Shown here: in pieces, positions 9,187 through 18,486 of the stretch
Layout of the letters: each line of letters starts with the position of its first letter
Position numbering within the stretch: the stretch's first letter is position 1
NCBI RefSeq assembly: GCF_004138215.1
Contig: NZ_RYYS01000027.1
Span: 51,730-115,729 of the forward strand
DNA length: 64,000 nt
Reading direction: 5' to 3'
Source: Anaerophilus nitritigenes
GTDB lineage: Bacteria > Bacillota > Clostridia > Peptostreptococcales > Thermotaleaceae
Notes under the pieces: model-generated
Told to the model about the DNA's origin: nothing
The model's database searches: none
The model's input: the letters and a program-made list of their open reading frames with translations, nothing else
Program-made: the position numbers and the translations under genes

Positions 9187-11172
9187 CTATTGTTTTAAAT
9201 ATAAAATAATCATAGATTGTTCCTGAATATGTGCTCCTGGTTTTGGAAATTGATCTATAATAATTGTATCTGGTTGATCTACCTCATAAGGCTCTGTTTC
9301 ATATTGTAAATTATGTTCTCCTAATACTTTTGTAGCAGCAGTTAGTGTCATATTCCTTAGTTCTGGAACTACTACTTGATTTTTTTTGTATTCCTTAGCC
9401 TCTGCTTCACTAAATCTTGGTTCTACGTCTAGATATCTAAGAGTGTCTTTTAAAATATCATGAGCGGCAGGAGCTGCCGTTTGACTTCCAAAATGGACTC
9501 CCTGCGGTTCATCTATTACTACTAAAACAGCAATTTTAGGATCATCTACAGGTGCAAGGGCTATAAATGAAGAATACACTTTTCCTTTTGCGTATTTTCC
9601 ATTTTCTATTTTATCAGCTGTTCCAGTTTTTCCACCAATTCTATATCCAGGAATATATGCATGTTTTCCCGATCCACTAGATACTACAGATTCCATAATT
9701 AATTCTAAATCTTTTGCTGTTTTTTCAGAAACTACCTGTCTAATCATTTTAGGTTCATATCGATGCATCACATTTCCTGAATCATCTACTAATTCCTTTA
9801 CAATTCTTGGTTGCATCAATTTCCCATTATTTCCAATAGCAGATATAGCATTAATTAGTTGTAGAGGTGTTACAGAAATTCCGTGTCCATAAGACATGGT
9901 AGCTAACTCTACAGGTCCTACATATTTTTTATTTTGTATAATCCCACTACTTTCTCCAGGTAAATCAATTCCTGTAGGTTTATTAAACCCAAAAGCTTCT
10001 ATATAATCATAATATTTTTCTACTCCTAATCGTTGGGCTACTTCTATAAAAACTGGGTTACATGAATTTTGAACAGCTTGTGTAAAGGTCTGTGCTCCAT
10101 GAGGATTATAATACCTCCAACATCTTAATCTTTGACCAGCTACTATAATATGTCCCTTGCAATAAAAAGGAGAGTTTGGAGTAACTACTCCTTCTTCTAA
10201 CCCAGCTGCTGATGTAATAAGCTTAAAAGTAGATCCTGGCTCATAAGTATCACTAATGATTGGATTTCTCCACATATCATTCCATATTTTACTTTTTCCT
10301 TTTTGATCTGTATTTTCATATTCTCTTTTTTGATTTGCATCTATAGGAATTCTAGGATCATTTGGATTATAATCTGGTTTTACAGCCATTGCTAAAATAT
10401 CTCCTGTTTTTGGTTCCATAACAATTCCAAATACCCTTTTAGCTTGAGTTTTCATCGCAGCATCTTCAATTGCTTTTTCTACAAAATGCTGTATTACTTC
10501 ATCAATAGTCAATACCACATTTAATCCATTTTCTGCTTTATAGTACTTATCTGTTCCATAATGTAGCTGTCTTCCTGCTGCATCTGTATTTTTAATCCAT
10601 CTTCCTGGCAAACCACTTAAATATTTATCATATTGAAGTTCTATTCCTATAAGTCCCTGATTATCATAAGTAGTATGACCTAGTATATGAGATAAAAAAT
10701 TTCCAAATGGATAATGTCTTCTATTATCTTCTGCAATCCATATTCCTTCTAGTTTTGCCTTTCTAATTTTATCTGCTTTATCCTTATCAATCCACATTTT
10801 AATTTTTATAAGTCCAGTATTTCTTTGAGATAACTTTTCTTTTAATTCTTTCTCTTCCATTTCAAGAATCTTGGCTAATTTTTTTGCTGTTTCATCTAGT
10901 TTTCCGTCTTTTACTACTTCTACTGGTCTTGCCCAAACTGTATTGGTACTCGCACTAATGGCTAATTCCTTTCCTTTACGATCATAAATGGTTCCTCTTT
11001 TTGCAGGAATAGGAATATCTCTTGTTTGCTGAATATGTGCAAGTTGCCTATATTTCTCTCCATTTACAATTTGAATCCATCCAACTCTAAAAATCAATAA
11101 AAATAATACAGTGCTTACTGCAAACAATAAAAAAACTAATCTTTTTTTATTAGAAATAGTAGGCGTTGCCAA
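9187..11172 (-). CDS. Class B penicillin-binding protein (SpoVD/PBP2-type transpeptidase)
   Basis: A 661-residue membrane-anchored DD-transpeptidase that cross-links septal or cortex peptidoglycan, working with a SEDS protein. One membrane anchor lies near residues 11-35. A dimerisation domain is followed by the transpeptidase with SxxK (S314-TFK), SxN (S370-C-N) and K515-TG. A single PASTA repeat occupies about 599-660, as in SpoVD. The start is a TTG at 11172, 8 bases after AAGGGGG; no better start is seen. Only one class B PBP is present in this cluster, so it may serve in division (as FtsI) as well as, or instead of, sporulation. Confidence 0.9.
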   Translation of the reverse strand: MATPTISNKKRLVFLLFAVSTVLFLLIFRVGWIQIVNGEKYRQLAHIQQTRDIPIPAKRGTIYDRKGKELAISASTNTVWARPVEVVKDGKLDETAKKLAKILEMEEKELKEKLSQRNTGLIKIKMWIDKDKADKIRKAKLEGIWIAEDNRRHYPFGNFLSHILGHTTYDNQGLIGIELQYDKYLSGLPGRWIKNTDAAGRQLHYGTDKYYKAENGLNVVLTIDEVIQHFVEKAIEDAAMKTQAKRVFGIVMEPKTGDILAMAVKPDYNPNDPRIPIDANQKREYENTDQKGKSKIWNDMWRNPIISDTYEPGSTFKLITSAAGLEEGVVTPNSPFYCKGHIIVAGQRLRCWRYYNPHGAQTFTQAVQNSCNPVFIEVAQRLGVEKYYDYIEAFGFNKPTGIDLPGESSGIIQNKKYVGPVELATMSYGHGISVTPLQLINAISAIGNNGKLMQPRIVKELVDDSGNVMHRYEPKMIRQVVSEKTAKDLELIMESVVSSGSGKHAYIPGYRIGGKTGTADKIENGKYAKGKVYSSFIALAPVDDPKIAVLVVIDEPQGVHFGSQTAAPAAHDILKDTLRYLDVEPRFSEAEAKEYKKNQVVVPELRNMTLTAATKVLGEHNLQYETEPYEVDQPDTIIIDQFPKPGAHIQEQSMIILYLKQ

Positions 11173-11198
11173 TGATACTGCCCCCTTATGATCAGATA

Positions 11199-11690
11199 CT
11201 AATCTAGTAACCCTATTATTTTACTTGTAGTTTTTTTTATGATTGCTACTAGACCTTTCTGATTGCTTTCTTCATATTTTTTTGTCTCTTCTTGTGTGTT
11301 TAAAGTATTTTGTATGCTATTACTATTTACATTAATAAATTCCATTTGTGATTTTTCAGGATATTGCATCCCTAATTCTTCTTTTGCTCTTTTTTCAATC
11401 CAATCACTTCTTTTTATTTGTTCTACTTCTACTTTAAGATTTTCTATTTGTGCCTGCATTTGATGAATATCCTTATTTATTCCATTTATTTTATATTTTA
11501 ATTCTGTCAATTGCACATATCCTAATAAAATCCCTATACATAAACTTCCAACTATTAACAGTCCAAAAATAATTTGTATTTTATGAACGGCTTTAACCTT
11601 GTTTTGTGTTTTTTTCTTTCTTTCCTTTTTAGGTGAAGGTTGTAAATATTTTTCATTCATATGCTTATATTCCCTCTGTGCTATTATCAA
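11199..11690 (-). CDS. ftsL: FtsL-like septum formation protein
   Basis: A small bitopic protein: basic cytoplasmic tail (KKERKKKTQNK), one membrane helix near residues 40-62, then an extracellular coiled coil (NGINKDIHQMQAQIENLKVE) ending in ELGMQYPEKSQ. This is the FtsL/DivIC layout, and it lies between rsmH and the PBP gene where ftsL is expected. Such proteins recruit FtsW and its PBP to the septum. The start is uncertain: TTG at 11690 has a G-rich site 7 bases upstream, while ATG at 11660 would give 153 residues. The C-terminal tail is longer than in most FtsL. Confidence 0.85.
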   Translation of the reverse strand: MIIAQREYKHMNEKYLQPSPKKERKKKTQNKVKAVHKIQIIFGLLIVGSLCIGILLGYVQLTELKYKINGINKDIHQMQAQIENLKVEVEQIKRSDWIEKRAKEELGMQYPEKSQMEFINVNSNSIQNTLNTQEETKKYEESNQKGLVAIIKKTTSKIIGLLD

Positions 11691-11720
11691 ACTTATTCCC
11701 CCCCTTCTTTTTTTAGAACG

Positions 11721-12656
11721 TTAAATCTTTTGTGCTACTCTTAATTTTGCACTTCTAGATCTTGGGTTTTCTTCTACCTCCCTATCAGATGGTAAAATAG
11801 GCTTTCTAGATATTCTTTTTAAAATCGCCACTCCCCCACATTGACATATAGGATACTGTGGTGGACATTTACAAGCAGTACTTAAATCTTTAAAGACATT
11901 TTTTATAATACGATCTTCTAAGGAATGGAATGTAATGATACATATTCTTCCTTCTTGGTTTAATTTTTCTGAAACCTCTCGTACTGTATCTTCTAAAATT
12001 CCTAATTCATTATTTACTTCTATTCTTATGGCTTGGAAAGTTCTTTTAGCTGGATGAGGTCCTTCCCTTCTTGCAGAAGCAGGGATTGCCTTTTTAATAA
12101 TATCTACTAATTCACCTGTCGTTTCAATAGGCTTTGATGCTCTTTCTTTTACAATAAAGCTTGCAATTCTTTTAGCCCACTTATCCTCTCCATATTCTTT
12201 AATAATTCTTCCTAGCTCTTTTTCATCATAATCATTAACAATTTCTTTTGCAGTAAAGGTTGCTCTTTTATCCATTCTCATATCTAAAGGTGCATCATGC
12301 ATATAAGAAAACCCTCTGCTTTCTTCATCAAGTTGATAAGATGAAACTCCCAAATCTAATAAAACACCATCTATTTTTTCTATATTACTATTTTTTAATA
12401 TATTTTTAATATTAGAAAAATTATCATGTACAAAAAGTTTTTTATTCTCATAGCCCCTTAATCTATTTTGAGCTGCACATAAAGCTTCTTGATCTTGATC
12501 AATTCCAATCAATAGGCCTTCCTTCCCTAATTTTTCACAAATTTTTTGAGAATGACCTCCTCCTCCTAATGTTCCATCTACATAAATACCATTGGGCTTT
12601 ATATTAAGATTTTCAATACATTCTTCTAATAATACTGAAACGTGTTTAAAATCCAA
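11721..12656 (-). CDS. rsmH: 16S rRNA (cytosine1402-N4)-methyltransferase
   Basis: RsmH (MraW) methylates C1402 of 16S rRNA in the decoding centre with S-adenosylmethionine. The 311-residue protein has the SAM-binding loop [12 protein letters not shown] near residues 25-36, [10 protein letters not shown] near 102-111, and the C-terminal SLEDRIIK segment. It starts with TTG at 12656, 5 bases after AGGTG. It is the second gene of the dcw cluster, directly after mraZ. Confidence 0.95.
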   Translation of the reverse strand: MDFKHVSVLLEECIENLNIKPNGIYVDGTLGGGGHSQKICEKLGKEGLLIGIDQDQEALCAAQNRLRGYENKKLFVHDNFSNIKNILKNSNIEKIDGVLLDLGVSSYQLDEESRGFSYMHDAPLDMRMDKRATFTAKEIVNDYDEKELGRIIKEYGEDKWAKRIASFIVKERASKPIETTGELVDIIKKAIPASARREGPHPAKRTFQAIRIEVNNELGILEDTVREVSEKLNQEGRICIITFHSLEDRIIKNVFKDLSTACKCPPQYPICQCGGVAILKRISRKPILPSDREVEENPRSRSAKLRVAQKI

Positions 12657-12712
12657 AACTACACCTACTTTCTACTTTTTAAGATATTATCTACTAATAG
12701 AGTGTAAAATAT

Positions 12713-13153
12713 TTAAATTCCTAGTTCAACCATTTTTTCTGCTATATCATCATAGCTTAAATCAGCTATTTCATTGTAAATTTCCCATTCCTCTTTACTC
12801 CAAATTTCTACCCTTGTAGATACTCCAATAATAATCACTTCTTTTTCTACCTTAGCATGAGATCTTAAATTAGGCGCAATAGTAATTCTCCCTTGTTTAT
12901 CTAATTCACATTCTGTAGCTCCTGAGAAAAAAAATCTTACAAAAGCTCTAGCATCTTTATTTGTTAGTGGCAAACTTTTTAGTTTCTTTTCAATCTCTCT
13001 CCATTCATTAGGAGCATATACAAACAAACAATGATCTAGCCCTTTTGTCATAATGAACTTTTCCCCTAATTCATCTCTGAATTTAGAAGGAATAATCACT
13101 CTTCCCTTAGTATCAATTGTATGAAAATATTCTCCAATAAACAATTTTTCCAC
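12713..13153 (-). CDS. mraZ: Transcriptional regulator MraZ
   Basis: MraZ is a ring-forming AbrB-fold regulator that controls its own dcw promoter. The 146-residue protein has two SpoVT-AbrB-like repeats: [20 protein letters not shown] near the start, and [16 protein letters not shown] at about 77-92. The start is GTG at 13153; there is no strong ribosome site in front (only TAGAATGGG). Three 10-bp repeats directly upstream are its likely binding site. Length matches the family. Confidence 0.95.
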   Translation of the reverse strand: MEKLFIGEYFHTIDTKGRVIIPSKFRDELGEKFIMTKGLDHCLFVYAPNEWREIEKKLKSLPLTNKDARAFVRFFFSGATECELDKQGRITIAPNLRSHAKVEKEVIIIGVSTRVEIWSKEEWEIYNEIADLSYDDIAEKMVELGI

Positions 13154-13170
13154 CCCATTCTAGGAAAGAG

Positions 13171-13200
13171 TCACCACTTCTCACCACTTCTCACCACTAC
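13171..13200 (-). promoter_or_regulatory. Probable MraZ operator: three tandem 10-bp repeats
   Basis: On the plus strand TCACCACTTC occurs twice and is followed by TCACCACTAC. On the coding strand this reads GAAGTGGTGA-type repeats with exact 10-bp spacing, 18 bases before the mraZ start. MraZ in other bacteria binds short GTGG-type direct repeats at 10-bp spacing in front of its own gene. The match in motif, period and position supports autoregulation. A possible -10 (TATAGA, 13205-13210) lies just upstream, so bound MraZ would cover the transcription start. Confidence 0.75.
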
Positions 13201-13354
13201 TATTTCTATAGGGATAGAAAAAATCCTTCTAATAAAATATTTTTTTTTATAGGTATATGCTCCTCATTTTATAAAATCAATCAAATTTTTGATTTTTTTA
13301 TCTATTAATCACCTTATATAAAGCTCTTCATTACATTTAAATTCGGGGTTCTTA

Positions 13355-13400
13355 AAAACAAAAATACCTTTTAGCTCATGCTTAAAGGTATTTTTGTTTT
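13355..13400 (-). terminator. Terminator of the Spo0E-like gene
   Basis: A 17-bp perfect stem (13355-13371 with 13384-13400) and a 12-base loop. The 3' arm on the minus strand is T-rich (GGTATTTTTGTTTT) and overlaps the last stop codon of the gene ending at 13399. It isolates this gene from the mraZ promoter downstream. Confidence 0.75.
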
Positions 13401-13551
13401 ATACAATAATTTTTTTGTTTTGGTTTTGATAAAATGCAGTAATTAATTGATCTAATTGAATACTGACATCATAAATTTGTTCATAACTAGATCCATATTG
13501 TATATGATGATTTAATTGTTCTCTTAAAATCTCTATTTCCATTTTCAACAT
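13399..13551 (-). CDS. Spo0E-like sporulation regulatory protein
   Basis: Spo0E-family proteins are tiny two-helix phosphatases that remove phosphate from Spo0A~P and so delay sporulation. The 50-residue product has the family's helix-turn-helix layout and the S-x-x-L-D signature (SIQLDQLI), which contacts the Spo0A aspartyl phosphate. The frame extends to 13623, but the ATG at 13551 has a GGGGTG site 5 bases upstream and removes an atypical tail. The family call rests on the short motif and size. Confidence 0.75.
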   Translation of the reverse strand: MLKMEIEILREQLNHHIQYGSSYEQIYDVSIQLDQLITAFYQNQNKKIIV

Positions 13552-13692
13552 CTCAACACCCCATGTTTTGTAAAATTCATACGTGTATATATTAGTACAA
13601 TTTCCAATTCGTGTCAACAACATTCTATGACAATATAGTTACAGTTTTATGACATTTCTATATATTCATAAAAATTCATTAAAATATATACC

Positions 13693-14436
13693 CTATTCGA
13701 CTTTTTTAATGGTTATTCTTTTTCTTCCAATATATATTACAATTCCGCAAATCATTACGGTGATTAGACTTACTAATTGTGCTACTCTAAAGGAGCCCAG
13801 CATTAAACTATCTATGCGAAGTCCCTCAATAAAAAATCTTGCTAAAGAATATAAGCCTGCATAAAGAAGAAATATCTCTCCATTAAATTTTTTCTTTTGA
13901 TCGTACCAAAGAAGAAAACCAAATACACATAAATTCCATATAGATTCATACAAAAAAGTAGGATGTACCCCTACACCATTTACTGTAATAGCCCATGGAA
14001 GATTTGTAGGTCTTCCATATGCTTCTTGATTCACAAAGTTTCCCCATCTACCAATAGCTTGTCCTAAAATAATACTTGGTGCAAATAAATCTGCCATCTT
14101 CCTAAAGGGAATTTTATGTTTTTTACAATAAAAATAACCTACTAAAACTCCTCCTATGACACCTCCATGTATGGCAAGTCCTCCTTCTCTAATATTGATC
14201 ATATGATAAAAATTCCCTGCATAATCACTTAAGTTAAAAATAACATAGTAAGTTCTTGCTCCTATAATCGCTACAGGAATAGCAAAAAGAAGAAGATCAA
14301 AGATATGATCCTCTTTAATATTTTCTTTTTTTGCTCTTTTTAATGCTAAAATCGTTCCTAATACCATTCCTATGGAAATTAAAATTCCATACCATCTTAT
14401 TTCTAATCCAAATAATTGAAACGCTATGGGATTCAA
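13693..14436 (-). CDS. lgt: Phosphatidylglycerol:prolipoprotein diacylglyceryl transferase
   Basis: Lgt attaches diacylglycerol to the lipobox cysteine of prolipoproteins. About seven membrane segments are visible, together with the signature regions GGLAIHGGVIGG, the Lgt core GRWGNFVNQEAYG, and HPTFLYES. The open frame reaches 14529 and would overlap the upstream peptidase gene by 43 bases. A TTG at 14436, 9 bases after AAAAGGAG, gives MNPIAFQLFG, the usual Lgt beginning, and 247 residues. Confidence 0.93.
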   Translation of the reverse strand: MNPIAFQLFGLEIRWYGILISIGMVLGTILALKRAKKENIKEDHIFDLLLFAIPVAIIGARTYYVIFNLSDYAGNFYHMINIREGGLAIHGGVIGGVLVGYFYCKKHKIPFRKMADLFAPSIILGQAIGRWGNFVNQEAYGRPTNLPWAITVNGVGVHPTFLYESIWNLCVFGFLLWYDQKKKFNGEIFLLYAGLYSLARFFIEGLRIDSLMLGSFRVAQLVSLITVMICGIVIYIGRKRITIKKVE

Positions 14437-14486
14437 TAAAATCAACTCCTTTTCCAAAAACGTATATGTATTTACAATGATATTTT

Positions 14487-15782
14487 TTAGTGGACGTCTT
14501 TTGGAGAAATGATAGATAATACACAACAATCTTGATTAAAATGTTTTTCAAATCTTTTTTGAATATGATCAAACTCTATTTCTTTAAGAACTTCAAGATA
14601 ATCAAAAATATGTATATTCTTAAAATGATAAGCTACAAAAGTAGTAGCAATATATTCTACAGAATTATAATAGCTTACATATTCTCCAATATGTTTTCTT
14701 TTGATTCTTTCAAAATCTTCTTGATCTAGTCCTAAGCTTTTTAAATTTTGAATGTGATTTAAAACTTTTTTAAATACTTCTTTTGGATTTTTAGATTCTC
14801 CTCCAATCATAGAATATCCATAATCTACCTCTCCTGTATATTCACTTTCAAAGGTGTCATTTATTAGTCCTTCTTCATAAAGTTTTGTATAAAGAGAAGA
14901 ACTTCTTCCAAATACCATATCTAGTATTATTTTTGTAGCAATATCTTTTTTAAACAGTTCTTTTCCATCTAAAGAATGATCTACATCTTTAAATGCAATA
15001 TTAAAAAGAGGAATAGAAACATCTAAATGTTCTTCTATCATATTTTGTACAATAGTACTTGGTTCCTCAGGATAAATTCTTTCTATTTCTTCTTTTATTT
15101 TTTCTTTCTTCTTTTGATTTTTTTCAATGATAGAAAATACCTTCTCACAATCTAGATCCCCTACTACAAATACAATCATATTAGAAGGATCATAAAAAGT
15201 ATCATAACACTTATATAAATCTTTCTTTGTTATTTTAGAAATACTTTCTACGGTACCTGCAATATCTATTTTTACAGGATGATTGTGATACATTGCTTTT
15301 AGAGAATTAAAAAACACCTTCCAATTCGGATTATCATCATACATTTTGATTTCTTGCCCAATAATTCCCTTTTCCTTTTCTACATTTTCATCTGTAAAAT
15401 AAGGAGATTGTACGAAATGAACCAAAAGCTCAAGATTTTCGTAAAATTTGTCCGTTGAAGAAAAAAGATAGCAAGTAGAATTAAAATTAGTATACGCATT
15501 TACATCAGAGCCTAATTCTGAAAATTTATCAAATATACTTCCCTCTGGCTCTTCAAATAGTTTATGTTCTAAAAAGTGTGCAATTCCATCTGGAACTTGT
15601 GTAATTTCACTTTCTCCCGGAATAATAAATTTGCTATCATTAGATCCATAATTCGTAGCAAATATAGCATATTGTTTTGTATATCCTTCTTTAGGCATAA
15701 AGAAAATTTTAAGTCCATTATCCAATTCTTTTACAAACATTTTTTCTTTTAACACTTTATTATTTATTTCATTGACCATCAT
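14487..15782 (-). CDS. M16 family zinc peptidase, YmfH-like, active subunit
   Basis: A 431-residue insulinase-type peptidase. The inverted zinc motif HFLEH is at residues 69-73, and a downstream ENVEKEKGIIGQE segment supplies the third zinc ligand, so it should be catalytic. The family fold is two alpha/beta halves; the second starts around residue 220. The partner gene ends one base upstream, so the two should be co-expressed. In Bacillus the homologous YmfF/YmfH pair lies in a processing-type context; substrates are unknown. Confidence 0.88.
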   Translation of the reverse strand: MMVNEINNKVLKEKMFVKELDNGLKIFFMPKEGYTKQYAIFATNYGSNDSKFIIPGESEITQVPDGIAHFLEHKLFEEPEGSIFDKFSELGSDVNAYTNFNSTCYLFSSTDKFYENLELLVHFVQSPYFTDENVEKEKGIIGQEIKMYDDNPNWKVFFNSLKAMYHNHPVKIDIAGTVESISKITKKDLYKCYDTFYDPSNMIVFVVGDLDCEKVFSIIEKNQKKKEKIKEEIERIYPEEPSTIVQNMIEEHLDVSIPLFNIAFKDVDHSLDGKELFKKDIATKIILDMVFGRSSSLYTKLYEEGLINDTFESEYTGEVDYGYSMIGGESKNPKEVFKKVLNHIQNLKSLGLDQEDFERIKRKHIGEYVSYYNSVEYIATTFVAYHFKNIHIFDYLEVLKEIEFDHIQKRFEKHFNQDCCVLSIISPKDVH

Positions 15783-17063
15783 TTATAAAACCTCCTCTTT
15801 CCCTGTAAGGAAGTATATAGTATCTAGCTTAATTTTTTGTGCTACTTTTATAATATCTTCTTTTGTAACATGCTTAATTTTTTCTATCATCTCTTCTATA
15901 GTATCTTCATTATGAGAAATAGCTTGAGTATAATAAAACTCTGACATCATATAAGGACTATCTGTCATAGATCGAATAGACGTGATAATCGACTTTTTTG
16001 CACTTTCTATATCTTCTTGAGAAAACTCTCCTTGATTCATAGATGATACTTGCTCTTTTACTAAAGACAAAGTTTTTTCATAATTTTCAAATTCTATTCC
16101 TGCATTAATAAGCATCAATGATTTAAACTTATCCACCCTCGAAAAAATAGAATAACAAAGACTTTCTTTTTCACGTACATTTCTAAATAATTTAGAATTT
16201 GGTCCTCCTCCTAAAATATTTGAATACACAACTAAAGGATGATACAATTCACTTTCAAAAGGAATATTTGTCCTATACCCCAAAGAAAGTTTTCCTTGAT
16301 TTACATCCATAGGTTCTTTTATGAGTTTTACTTCATAAGGGTTATACTCTATTTTTTCTCTTTCTACCAAAACAACTTCCTTTTGATCAATTTTAATATT
16401 TTTTTTGATCATTTTCTCCATTTCTTCTTGATTAAAATCTCCTACTACACAAATATCTACCACTGATGTATGAAGAATTTTTTCATAATGTTTATATAAT
16501 TCTTCTTCTGATAATTTTTCTAAGTCTTCTATACTTCCATAAACATATAAAGAATAATCCTCCTCTTTACACATTTCTTCTATACAACGATCATATGCAT
16601 ACTTCATCTTATCATTTTTTCTACCTTCAATTTTTTCTTTTAAATTTTCTTTTTCTTGATTAACATAATCATTTTTCAATAAACCATTTATTTTATAAGG
16701 ATCATTGATAAACTCATTTAAAATATTCATCCCCTTTTGAAATATTTCTGGGTCTTCTATATATTTTCCATTAGGAAGTTTCATGTAAAATTGAAAAATA
16801 TTTCTTTCTCCTTTTTTAGCTACATCACAGCCTATATAAGATCCATACAAATCTTCCAATACTTTTGCAATTTCTTTAGAAGAAGAATATGTTTTTGTTC
16901 CCCTTGGTAAGATCATAGAAATTAATGCATTTTTAGTAACCTCTTCTTTCCTAAGTGGTCTTTGAAAATATACACTAATCAAATTGGTTTTAAATTTATC
17001 TGTTTGAATCATATGTAAATTTATATGCTTCCCTATTTGAATGGGCTTTAATTTTTTTAGCAA
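15783..17063 (-). CDS. M16 family peptidase-like protein, YmfF-like, no zinc motif
   Basis: A 426-residue M16-fold protein paired with the active subunit. Where active members have HxxEH, this one reads NALISMILPRGTKTYSSS, so it cannot bind zinc there. It does keep the C-terminal half with LGGGPNSKLFRNVREKESL, the substrate-binding R/Y region of M16 proteins. It probably forms a heterodimer like mitochondrial processing peptidase alpha and beta. The start is TTG at 17063, 7 bases after AGGAGG. Confidence 0.88.
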   Translation of the reverse strand: MLKKLKPIQIGKHINLHMIQTDKFKTNLISVYFQRPLRKEEVTKNALISMILPRGTKTYSSSKEIAKVLEDLYGSYIGCDVAKKGERNIFQFYMKLPNGKYIEDPEIFQKGMNILNEFINDPYKINGLLKNDYVNQEKENLKEKIEGRKNDKMKYAYDRCIEEMCKEEDYSLYVYGSIEDLEKLSEEELYKHYEKILHTSVVDICVVGDFNQEEMEKMIKKNIKIDQKEVVLVEREKIEYNPYEVKLIKEPMDVNQGKLSLGYRTNIPFESELYHPLVVYSNILGGGPNSKLFRNVREKESLCYSIFSRVDKFKSLMLINAGIEFENYEKTLSLVKEQVSSMNQGEFSQEDIESAKKSIITSIRSMTDSPYMMSEFYYTQAISHNEDTIEEMIEKIKHVTKEDIIKVAQKIKLDTIYFLTGKEEVL

Positions 17064-17153
17064 ATGAACTCCTCCTTAAATTATATTTCCTTATATATTT
17101 ATATCTTAAAACCTCCATATTGTCACTACTTATTATGGTTAATATTTTCCAAT

Positions 17154-18350
17154 CTATACATTTGAATCATCTATACTCCAATCATCTACATTCATTAATC
17201 GAATTCTAAATTCTAATTCTTCAATGACTTCATTTGTATTTCCCCATCCTTTTATATATTCAAAGTCTATACTTTCTGTATTTTTTTCTTTTATAAAATC
17301 TTTAATGTAATGTTGATCTTCTATTTTATCTATAATATCATCTACTCCAATCAAAAATATTTTACCCACCCCATATTGTTGCAATTGTTGGATGCTATCT
17401 TCTATTTCTTCTTTTTTTGATCTCATTTGAACAAATTTTATTTTTCTTTCTTCGTATCCACTACTGATTAATTCTTCTTTGATTTTATCCATAAAAACTC
17501 TTTCTTGCTGAATAGCTTTAGGATTGATGGAGCGATCCATTTTTTCAAAAACACTTCCCATAAGTATAATCCCTGTTTCTACTTTTTTATATTCTGTATT
17601 TACTAATTTTTTTGCAATAGATCTAGGAATTTTCTCACTATCCCATAAAGGAGGGATAAATTTAATTTGATCATTTGTTTTATAAAGATTTTCTACCTCT
17701 AAAGTATGTACAATATATTCATAGTCTTTTGTTTCTGTTAAAAAAACAGGAGCTACCACTATTTTTTCATAATTTCCCTTTATAATCAACTGAACCATTT
17801 GAGAATAATAAGGAGTATTATTTAAACAAGATATATAAACATCATATCCATGATCCAATCTATTTTTAAGTTCTCTATGAATTCTTTGTGTAGTATCTAT
17901 ATATCTACTTATTCCTGCTTCTTCATATATTCTTTTATAAGAGTAAAGTGCATAGGGCATAAGTAATTTATCCTTTATATTGGGTTTTCTATTTATATTA
18001 TGTAATAGCATAGGGATATTATATCTCATAGGTTCTCCATCAAAAATTAACAATACAGCTGTATTTTGATTTTTCTCTATAGATATATTTTCACTTTGAT
18101 CTTTATGTTCATATTCAAAAGTATATAAAGTATATCCACCTATAAATAAACCTATAATCATCCCTACTATAACGATAGACAAAGAATACATATTTTTTAT
18201 TTTTATATCCTTTACAAAGGTATATACAAGTATAGTAATACATACTATACTGATTCTCTCTATATGGCTATCCGCTACAAAATAAATAATGAGCAATATT
18301 CCAAATAAAATAGATAAACACAAGTTCTCTATACTTTTGCTAAACTCCAT
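17154..18350 (-). CDS. Membrane-anchored ferrochelatase-like protein of unknown function
   Basis: A 398-residue protein. Three hydrophobic segments (about 10-27, 31-47, 57-76) are followed by a soluble domain that resembles the chelatase fold. Elements that look like HemH are AVLLIFDGEP near 98-107, YEEAGISRYIDTTQ near 142-155, and EKIVVAPVFLTETKDYEY near 195-212. The catalytic histidine segment of HemH (SAHSLP) is replaced by ILMGSVFEK near 262-270, so ordinary ferrochelatase activity is doubtful. No other haem or cobalamin synthesis genes are nearby. The fold is my inference from pattern resemblance. Confidence 0.5.
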   Translation of the reverse strand: MEFSKSIENLCLSILFGILLIIYFVADSHIERISIVCITILVYTFVKDIKIKNMYSLSIVIVGMIIGLFIGGYTLYTFEYEHKDQSENISIEKNQNTAVLLIFDGEPMRYNIPMLLHNINRKPNIKDKLLMPYALYSYKRIYEEAGISRYIDTTQRIHRELKNRLDHGYDVYISCLNNTPYYSQMVQLIIKGNYEKIVVAPVFLTETKDYEYIVHTLEVENLYKTNDQIKFIPPLWDSEKIPRSIAKKLVNTEYKKVETGIILMGSVFEKMDRSINPKAIQQERVFMDKIKEELISSGYEERKIKFVQMRSKKEEIEDSIQQLQQYGVGKIFLIGVDDIIDKIEDQHYIKDFIKEKNTESIDFEYIKGWGNTNEVIEELEFRIRLMNVDDWSIDDSNV

Positions 18351-18412
18351 ATACTCACCCCCTACTTTATTGTATTGAAGCTTTTTATAAAATATGTGAG
18401 CAATATAGAGGA

Positions 18413-18441
18413 TTGCCTTCTCTTGATTTATCCGTTATAAT
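18413..18441 (+). promoter_or_regulatory. Probable sigma-A promoter of ychF
   Basis: TTGCCT (18413-18418) and TATAAT (18436-18441) are separated by 17 bases, 45 bases before the ychF start. The -10 is perfect and the -35 matches 4 of 6. Confidence 0.6.
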
Positions 18442-18486
18442 TAAATTTGTATAAAAACACAGATCGTTTGAAAGGAAGAATCATAG

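Noticed and set aside
14437..14529. Upstream extension of lgt
   Set aside because: It would overlap the upstream peptidase gene, and the TTG at 14436 has a proper site and yields the usual Lgt start.
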